Below, in pieces: positions 54,667-59,443 of a stretch of DNA of 59,443 nt. The notes beneath the pieces are model-generated. The model saw only the letters and a list, made by a program, of their open reading frames with translations, was not told the origin of the DNA and ran no database searches. The position numbers were made by a program, and so were the translations under genes. The first letter of the stretch is position 1. Every line of letters starts with the position of its first letter. Source of the stretch: Prosthecobacter debontii. Lineage in GTDB: Bacteria > Verrucomicrobiota > Verrucomicrobiia > Verrucomicrobiales > Verrucomicrobiaceae. Where the stretch lies: assembly GCF_900167535.1 (NCBI RefSeq), contig NZ_FUYE01000026.1:1-59443 (forward strand), written 5' to 3'.

Positions 54667-55734
54667 ATGCCATTCTGTCTCATGGTCGCCCGGCACTTCC
54701 AGTTCATGTCCGCGCTCATCATGGCTGTTCTAGCCATGCTCTCCCCTCGTCTCGTCATGGCTGATAACCTGCGCATTGGCATCATCGGGCTCGACTCCTC
54801 CCACTGCGAGCAATTCACCCTGCGATTAAACGATCCTGCTAATCCAAGCCACATCCCCGGTGCACGCGTCGTGGCTGCCTATGCCGGTGGTAGCCCTGAT
54901 CTGCCTGAAAGCGCCGACCGCGTGGCGGGCTTCACAGCCACGCTCAAAGATAAATACGGGGTGCAAATCCTGAGCAGCATCACCGAGGTCTGTGCGGCGG
55001 TGGATGCCATCATGATCCTGAGCGTGGATGGACGCCCGCATCTGGAACAGGTGCGGGAGGTGCTGCTCTGCCAAAAACCTTTCTTCCTCGACAAACCCGT
55101 AGCTGCATCTCTGAAAGAGGCCGTGGAGATCTATAAGCTCGCCGAGGCGGCGAAGGTGCCCATGTTTAGCGCCTCCTCCATGCGCTGGTATCCCGGTGTC
55201 ATCGAGGTCGCCACGGCTGAAGATACCCCTGCCCTCACCGCCATCGCCTACGGTCCAGCCCCCATTCTGCCACACCATCCAGACCTGTTCTTTTATGGCA
55301 TTCACTCCGTCGAAGCCCTTTTCACCGTGATGGGGACAGGATGCCAAGAAGTCGTGCGGACGACGAGTGAAAATGCTTCGGTCGTCACCGGAGTCTGGAA
55401 TGGCAACCGCCTCGGCACCCTGCACGCCATCCATGGCCTGCCCATGGGCTCGCCGAATTACAAGATCACCCGCTTCGGAGTCAAAGGCGTCGTGGAGCAA
55501 AAAAACCAGGGGGATTACACCCCGATGCTGAGAGAGATCATCAAATTCTTTCAAACAGGGCAGCCGCCAGTAACCCCTCAACAAACATTGGAGATCTATG
55601 CCTTCATGGAAGCCGCTCAGCAGAGCAAACGCCAAGAGGGCAAGCCCGTGAGTCTACGCGAGGTCCTGAGGAAAGCTGGCGCACCCGAAGCCTGGCTACC
55701 GCCTGTGCCCAGTGTTGACCCGTCGAAGAGTTAG
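54667..55734 (+). CDS. Gfo/Idh/MocA-family oxidoreductase, exported
   Basis: A 355-residue protein. An N-terminal hydrophobic segment serves as an export signal (MSALIMAVLAMLSPRLVMA; the Met at residue 14 may be the true start). The Rossmann part has 'LRIGIIGLDSSHCEQF', an altered GxGxxG, and 'LCQKPFFLDKPVAASLKEA' with the EKP-like Lys-Pro motif. Such proteins are abundant in Verrucomicrobiota and act on sugars or sugar acids. The altered nucleotide loop leaves cofactor use unsure. Confidence 0.8.
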   Translation: MPFCLMVARHFQFMSALIMAVLAMLSPRLVMADNLRIGIIGLDSSHCEQFTLRLNDPANPSHIPGARVVAAYAGGSPDLPESADRVAGFTATLKDKYGVQILSSITEVCAAVDAIMILSVDGRPHLEQVREVLLCQKPFFLDKPVAASLKEAVEIYKLAEAAKVPMFSASSMRWYPGVIEVATAEDTPALTAIAYGPAPILPHHPDLFFYGIHSVEALFTVMGTGCQEVVRTTSENASVVTGVWNGNRLGTLHAIHGLPMGSPNYKITRFGVKGVVEQKNQGDYTPMLREIIKFFQTGQPPVTPQQTLEIYAFMEAAQQSKRQEGKPVSLREVLRKAGAPEAWLPPVPSVDPSKS

Positions 55735-55982
55735 ACTTCGCTGTCGCTTTCGTCTCCAAGCCCTTTACTTAGCCCCTCAAATGAGGGCCTCGTCGGCTAG
55801 GCTCGACAAGCGAATACTTTGTCCAAGTTATGCTTTCAAAAGGGGGGCGGGCTATCGTCTAACCACGACCATAAGGCCGCTTGCGAGTGAGCTTACGAAT
55901 CTATAATGACATCGGATGAGCCCACTCGCGCATCACTGGACTTTCGGCAAAACCCAGGCTTCACAAAAACTTCGACAAATAA

Positions 55983-56016
55983 TTGACAAAATATGAACAA
56001 AACCTTTTTTGTTCAT
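55983..56016 (+). promoter_or_regulatory. Promoter/operator region of the ECF sigma gene
   Basis: TTGACA at 55983-55988 is followed by a perfect 10-bp inverted repeat ATGAACAAAA-CCTT-TTTTGTTCAT (55993-56016), ahead of the sigma gene start at 56070. It is placed as an operator over the promoter. No convincing -10 box is seen at normal spacing. The rest of the gap 55735-56069 shows nothing recognisable. Confidence 0.5.
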
Positions 56017-56069
56017 GTCAGGAATAATCGCAGTCTCTCAGGTCTCTCACTTTCACCCCCCTTACTGCC

Positions 56070-56663
56070 ATGACCGAATCCATTGACACTGAACAAGAGG
56101 ATCAGATTCAGGAAGACATCCAACTCATCCAGCGGATTGCCGAACGTGACTCTGCGGCTTTCCAGACCTTCTACCAAAAATATTCTGGCCTCATCTTTGC
56201 GGCCATCTCCAACGTCCTCAACGACCATCACGATACGGAAGATGTGATGCAAGAGGTGCTCGTGCAGCTTTGGAACAAAGCCCATCTCTATGAGCCCCGA
56301 AAGGGTAAACCTCTGACATGGCTCACCACCATGGCCCGCAACCGTGCCATCGACCGGATTCGCTCCAAACAACGCCGCTCACGCCTCAACGACGACTTCG
56401 AAACGGAGAACAAAAAAGTGCAGTTCGAGTTCGAGGAATCGGGCTTGGAAGTGCTGCAGGAAAAAGAACGCCATTCTTTAATTCATAACGCCGTGTCGAA
56501 GCTGAATGACGACCAGCGCGAAGCCATTCATCTCGCATACTTCAGCGGTTTGACTCAAGCGGAAGTGGCTGATCAGCTTCATGAACCTCTCGGCACCATC
56601 AAGGCTCGCATCCGCCGCGGCGTCAGCCGTCTGGAAACCTTGATCAAGCCCAACGTGAGTTGA
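56070..56663 (+). CDS. ECF-type RNA polymerase sigma factor
   Basis: A 197-residue sigma factor. Region 2 (about 25-95) has 'HHDTEDVMQEVLVQLWNKA' and 'PLTWLTTMARNRAIDRIRSKQRR'. Region 4 (about 135-190) has 'LNDDQREAIHLAYFSGLTQAEVADQL' and 'PLGTIKARIRRGVSRL'. An acidic insert links them. No anti-sigma gene follows; the next gene is convergent. It may therefore be controlled by a distant anti-sigma or by its own promoter, which carries a clear inverted repeat. Confidence 0.95.
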   Translation: MTESIDTEQEDQIQEDIQLIQRIAERDSAAFQTFYQKYSGLIFAAISNVLNDHHDTEDVMQEVLVQLWNKAHLYEPRKGKPLTWLTTMARNRAIDRIRSKQRRSRLNDDFETENKKVQFEFEESGLEVLQEKERHSLIHNAVSKLNDDQREAIHLAYFSGLTQAEVADQLHEPLGTIKARIRRGVSRLETLIKPNVS

Positions 56664-56724
56664 GCTCACGGCTGAGCCTATCTCAGCTTATCCATTCTCA
56701 TCAACAAAGACCAAGACCCTGCCT

Positions 56725-56757
56725 GGCACGCCCTTAGCGGCGTGCCATGGCTTTTTT
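56725..56757 (+). terminator. Terminator after the ECF sigma gene
   Basis: GGCACGCC (56725-56732) pairs with GGCGTGCC (56739-56746), and a six-T run follows five bases later. It overlaps the stop codon of the convergent cNMP-binding gene. Confidence 0.55.
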
Positions 56758-57339
56758 AAGGGTCGGTTTTTTGGCCTTTTCCTTTTCTTTCCCTTTCACA
56801 GGCACCTTAGCCGTGGTCGTTTTCGCCGGAGCTTCCGAGCCATCGATTCCTTTCAAGGCTTTCAGCTCTTTTTCGAGCTCTGCTAAACGGCGCGAGGTAG
56901 CATCCAGCTTACGCGCCACCAATCGAGCCACAAACTCGAAGAGGGCGGCATGAAAGGCAGGATCTTCTTCCCGCGGGTGAATGTCCTGGAGAAACTTCTG
57001 GTCCACAGCCAAGCACAACGCGCGGCTACCGGCAATGACAGACGCCGCACGCTTGTCTTGGTTGACCAGAGCCAACTCGCCAAACACGTCGCCAGCCCGT
57101 CCGATCACGGCCACTTTTTTACCTGCGACCTTCACTTCCAGCTCGCCGCTGAGCAGAATGTAAATGCGGGAATCAATGCTGCCCTCACGGATGATGGTAT
57201 CTCCCTCATCACATTGAAGCAGGCTGGAAGAATTCAGCACTTCATCGAGCTGATCTTCCGTGAAACTGTTGAGAAACGGCACTGCACTCAGCGGCGCTGG
57301 CAACTGACCGTCCTCATGGATGTAAGCATACTCTTTCAT
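56734..57339 (-). CDS. Cyclic-nucleotide-binding-domain protein with basic tail
   Basis: A 201-residue protein. Residues about 18-130 are a CRP-type cNMP-binding beta-barrel ('GDTIIREGSIDSRIYILLSGELEVKV', 'GDVFGELALVNQDKRAASVIA'), with the phosphate-binding cassette largely kept. There is no helix-turn-helix. Instead a coiled-coil-like helix (130-165) leads to a Lys/Ala-rich tail ('KGKEKEKAKKPTLKKAMARR') that may bind nucleic acid or be unstructured. Confidence 0.8.
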   Translation of the reverse strand: MKEYAYIHEDGQLPAPLSAVPFLNSFTEDQLDEVLNSSSLLQCDEGDTIIREGSIDSRIYILLSGELEVKVAGKKVAVIGRAGDVFGELALVNQDKRAASVIAGSRALCLAVDQKFLQDIHPREEDPAFHAALFEFVARLVARKLDATSRRLAELEKELKALKGIDGSEAPAKTTTAKVPVKGKEKEKAKKPTLKKAMARR

Positions 57340-57436
57340 GGAATGCGGGCCTCACTATTTCACGACTAGCCCGTAATGAACAGAGCAATCCCTGTGCAAA
57401 ACTAAATTTTTTTGTCCCCCGGTCAGGGGATGACCC

Positions 57437-58060
57437 TCAAGTGCCAAAGCAGCGATCCCCGGCATCTCCCAATCCTGGCACAATGTAGCACTTGTCATTC
57501 AGCCGTTCATCCACCGCCGCCGTCACGACAGGGACATCCGGATGCTGAGTCCCAAACGCCTCCAACCCTGTGGGGCAACTCACCACACAAACCAAGGTGA
57601 TACGGCTAGCCCCAGCCGCTTTGAGCTGAGCTGCCGCTGCACAGGCACTACCTCCAGTGGCTAACATGGGATCCAGCAGAAATACATCCGCCTCCGCCAA
57701 GATAGAAGGCAACTTCGCATAATAAGGCATCGGCAGCGCCGTCTCTTCGTCCCGAGCAATCCCCACATGCGCCACAGTCGCATCCGGCACGAGCGGCAAA
57801 ATAGCCTCCTGGAGTCCCAACCCTGCGCGTAGAATCGGCACCAACACAATGGGGCGGGCAAACGCAGCCCCATCGGTCTCGGCCAGCGGGGTCTGAACCC
57901 GAACCGCCGCTGTCTCTAAAGAGCGTGATGCCTCCATGAACAAAATCTCCGCCAGTCTCTGCAAATGCCAGCGGAACTGGGCACTCGGCGTATTCGTCTG
58001 ACGAATCGCCGTGAGATGAATCTGTGCCAACGGATGGGTGACGACGACGGGAGAAGCCAT
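57437..58060 (-). CDS. upp: Uracil phosphoribosyltransferase
   Basis: A 207-residue enzyme from the ATG at 58060. It salvages uracil with PRPP to UMP. The PRPP loop 'LLDPMLATGGSACAA', the flexible loop 'GIARDEETALPMPYYAKLP' and the uracil-binding C-terminus 'LNDKCYIVPGLGDAGDRCFGT' are all intact. An in-frame ATG six codons upstream is possible. Confidence 0.95.
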   Translation of the reverse strand: MASPVVVTHPLAQIHLTAIRQTNTPSAQFRWHLQRLAEILFMEASRSLETAAVRVQTPLAETDGAAFARPIVLVPILRAGLGLQEAILPLVPDATVAHVGIARDEETALPMPYYAKLPSILAEADVFLLDPMLATGGSACAAAAQLKAAGASRITLVCVVSCPTGLEAFGTQHPDVPVVTAAVDERLNDKCYIVPGLGDAGDRCFGT

Positions 58061-58147
58061 GACCGCAAAATGCGTCAACCTACGCCCGGATCAACTTCAG
58101 GAGTTGAGTCCATGGGCAATCGAGAAGAATCAGCTTCGCCCATCCTT

Positions 58148-58622
58148 TCAGTCGTTCACCACTTCAGGGTACTGCGTGCGCAGAAAAACCAAATCCGCAG
58201 CGTCCTTTTCCCGATGCGTATTCTTCTTCATTCGCCACAGAAGCGAACGGAATCGGAACACCCTGAACATGACGGATCACGATATCCTTGGACGCTTCTT
58301 CATAGTCGATTCCCGAAGCCGATTTCATCAGATCCACAACGATCTCGTCTGCCACACGCACCACGGTGTATTTCTCCACCTCACCGGGTTCGAGCTGGAG
58401 CACGGCTTTATCCGGTAGAATCTCAAGGGATTTGAAGACGCTGGCTTCATTGTCCAACTCGGTATCAATAATGATGTCAATGTCTCCTGTATCGCGAATA
58501 TAGCCAGCCCCCCGAATGGCAAAACCGCCCACGACATAACTCCAGCAGATCTTCAGCGAGGGATTCCGCGATTCGAGATCAGTCGTTATACTTTCTTCGG
58601 ACCTGTATTGTTCATCATCCAT
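58148..58622 (-). pseudogene. Frameshifted nucleotidyltransferase-fold gene
   Basis: The intact frame begins at 58622 and reads through a nucleotidyltransferase core 'YVVGGFAIRGAGYIRDTGDIDIIID' (GG and DxD motifs). It then runs out of frame at about 58240-58255 into a non-family tail ending at 58164. In the next frame the expected family C-terminus is present, 'RMKKNTHREKDAADLVFLR', ending at a TGA at 58148. One inserted or deleted base therefore separates the halves. Similar DUF6036/AbiEii-like enzymes are often toxin parts of two-gene systems. Confidence 0.7.
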
Positions 58623-58813
58623 TGATGAGCCTCCTCATGACTGTGAAAACGATACACTCCCTTGGGAGCAGAGCGATAAGGCAAGGCCTTCTTCCAGGCG
58701 ATAGCCATCGCTTTGGTGCTGTCTGAAACACGCAGTGGATCTTTCGGCGGCACGCGCCGCCCCACCGTTTTACCGACGAACTCCTCGACATTGATGACGG
58801 GCCGTGGTTCCAT
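58586..58813 (-). CDS. Small partner protein of the nucleotidyltransferase
   Basis: A 75-residue hypothetical that overlaps the start of the nucleotidyltransferase gene by 37 bp. Segments 'TKAMAIAWKKALPYRSAPKGVYRFHSHEEAHQWMMNN' suggest a small helical antitoxin-like protein. Overlap and order suggest a two-gene unit, possibly toxin-antitoxin. No family is recognised. Confidence 0.55.
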   Translation of the reverse strand: MEPRPVINVEEFVGKTVGRRVPPKDPLRVSDSTKAMAIAWKKALPYRSAPKGVYRFHSHEEAHQWMMNNTGPKKV

Positions 58814-58857
58814 GGAGTCTAAATAACACGACGGGTGGAGGAAATCAATTCATCAGC

Positions 58858-59054
58858 TCACCTCGCCACTAGCTCAATCTTGTGACCGTCTGGATCCATC
58901 ACCACCGCACGTCTTCCCCACGGCGAATCCTGCGGACGAGAAAGCACGGATTCAGGTCGTAGCATCGCCACAACTCTCTCAAGGTCCGTCACCGCGAACC
59001 CCAGACGAACTGCCTGCGTCGATGCTCTCTGAGGCACTTGAAGATAAACCCGGA
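58858..59054 (-). pseudogene. VOC (glyoxalase/bleomycin-resistance) C-terminal remnant
   Basis: The minus strand reads 'QAVRLGFAVTDLERVVAMLR' and then 'SPWGRRAVVMDPDGHKIELV', ending in a stop at 58858. This is the last 60-65 residues of a VOC-family protein (metal Glu in 'HKIELV'). It runs directly into the transposase gene without its N-terminal half, so it was cut by the IS insertion. Confidence 0.7.
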
Positions 59055-59443
59055 TTATGCAGTTGAGTAAGCAAAGGGGGCGGCGAGAGATTCGATCTTG
59101 AGCAAGATGGCCTCCATCCAGGGACGTTTGCGGCGTGGCAGGGAGAGCTTGAGCACTCGTTTGCGGGCGTGCTCACTGACCCAGCCGCCTATTGCAAAGC
59201 ATTGGGATCGCAGCGTTGCCAAAGTGGACTGGTGGTGGCTGTTGAGCCCAAAATGACGGAACAGACTGATCAGGTTGTAAGCTACCATGATGAACCGGAA
59301 CGACGCCTCCGTCGCCCAGAAGTCCTTCAGGCAAAAGGCTTCCAGTCCAAAGTCCTGCTTGAGCTCACGGATCCGGTTCTCGCAATCGGCTCGGCTGTTG
59401 TAAATATTCCAAATCTGATCCAGCGGCAGGTCCAGATTGGTCA
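59055..59443 (-). mobile_element. IS1380-family transposase, C-terminal part
   Basis: The reading frame continues to the window edge: 'LDQIWNIYNSRADCENRIREL', 'DFGLEAFCLKDFWATEASFR', 'MVAYNLISLFRHFGL', 'GGWVSEHARKRVLKLSLP'. The Y-N-S-R-A-D-x-E-N-R-I-x-E-L-K block with its catalytic Glu is typical of IS1380-type DDE transposases. The stop is at 59055. The 5' part and left inverted repeat lie outside the window. Confidence 0.85.

Overview
The window looks like a chromosomal segment of a Verrucomicrobiota bacterium, probably close to Prosthecobacter/Verrucomicrobium. This is inferred from gene content, not from a search: DUF1080 (3-keto-disaccharide hydrolase-like) proteins, a kinase/FGE-like/DUF1080 fusion, a very large autotransporter with beta-strand repeats, an iduronate-type sulfatase, a beta-lactamase/DUF1343 fusion, and lysine synthesis through LL-diaminopimelate aminotransferase (dapL). 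Most genes are GC-rich and lack strong Shine-Dalgarno sites.

Left part (1-11.1 kb): initiator tRNA-Met, a secreted DUF1080 protein, dapL, a membrane-anchored Ser/Thr kinase fusion, a DUF3267 metalloprotease and a 4.6-kb autotransporter gene on the minus strand. From 11.1 to 12.95 kb the DNA is AT-rich, then gene-poor, and carries copies of a palindromic interspersed repeat.

Accessory island (about 12.95-26.75 kb): lower-GC DNA between an 18-bp perfect direct repeat, one copy of which is the 3' end of an intact tRNA-Ser(CGA). A tyrosine integrase sits 45 bp from that tRNA. The island also has a serine recombinase, a possible replication-type protein and a divergent HTH regulator with a clear operator. 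Its main cargo is a co-directional cluster: an OGG-type HhH DNA glycosylase, a small protein with a Ser/Gly-rich N-terminus, a PfkB kinase/nucleoside 2-deoxyribosyltransferase fusion, a QueC-like enzyme and a SagB-type flavin oxidase. Three of the four internal junctions overlap. Next come a HEPN-like protein, a PD-(D/E)xK-like protein and a Cys-rich protein. QueC and OGG proteins are known accessories of type IV CBASS, but no cyclase or TGT is visible here. I regard this as the best candidate for an undescribed nucleobase-centred defence or protein-modification system. Four near-identical palindromes (TGTGCAGC-N2/3-GCTGCACA) lie only in intergenic DNA of the island.

Right part (27-59.4 kb): core and housekeeping genes. 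These include leuA, a TerB-like gene, an N,N-dimethylformamidase-like Tat protein, gcvP, a sulfatase, a large P-loop protein of unknown function, an M3 peptidase, a RelE-like protein, a beta-lactamase/NamZ-type fusion, an epimerase/shikimate kinase fusion overlapping an amidase gene, ymdB-like, clpX/clpP, rpsB-tsf, a TauE/SafE-type gene, ssb, a dicarboxylate symporter, a Gfo/Idh/MocA protein, an ECF sigma factor, a cNMP-binding protein and upp. The right end is decaying: a frameshifted nucleotidyltransferase gene, the tail of a VOC-family gene, and an IS1380-type transposase running off the edge.
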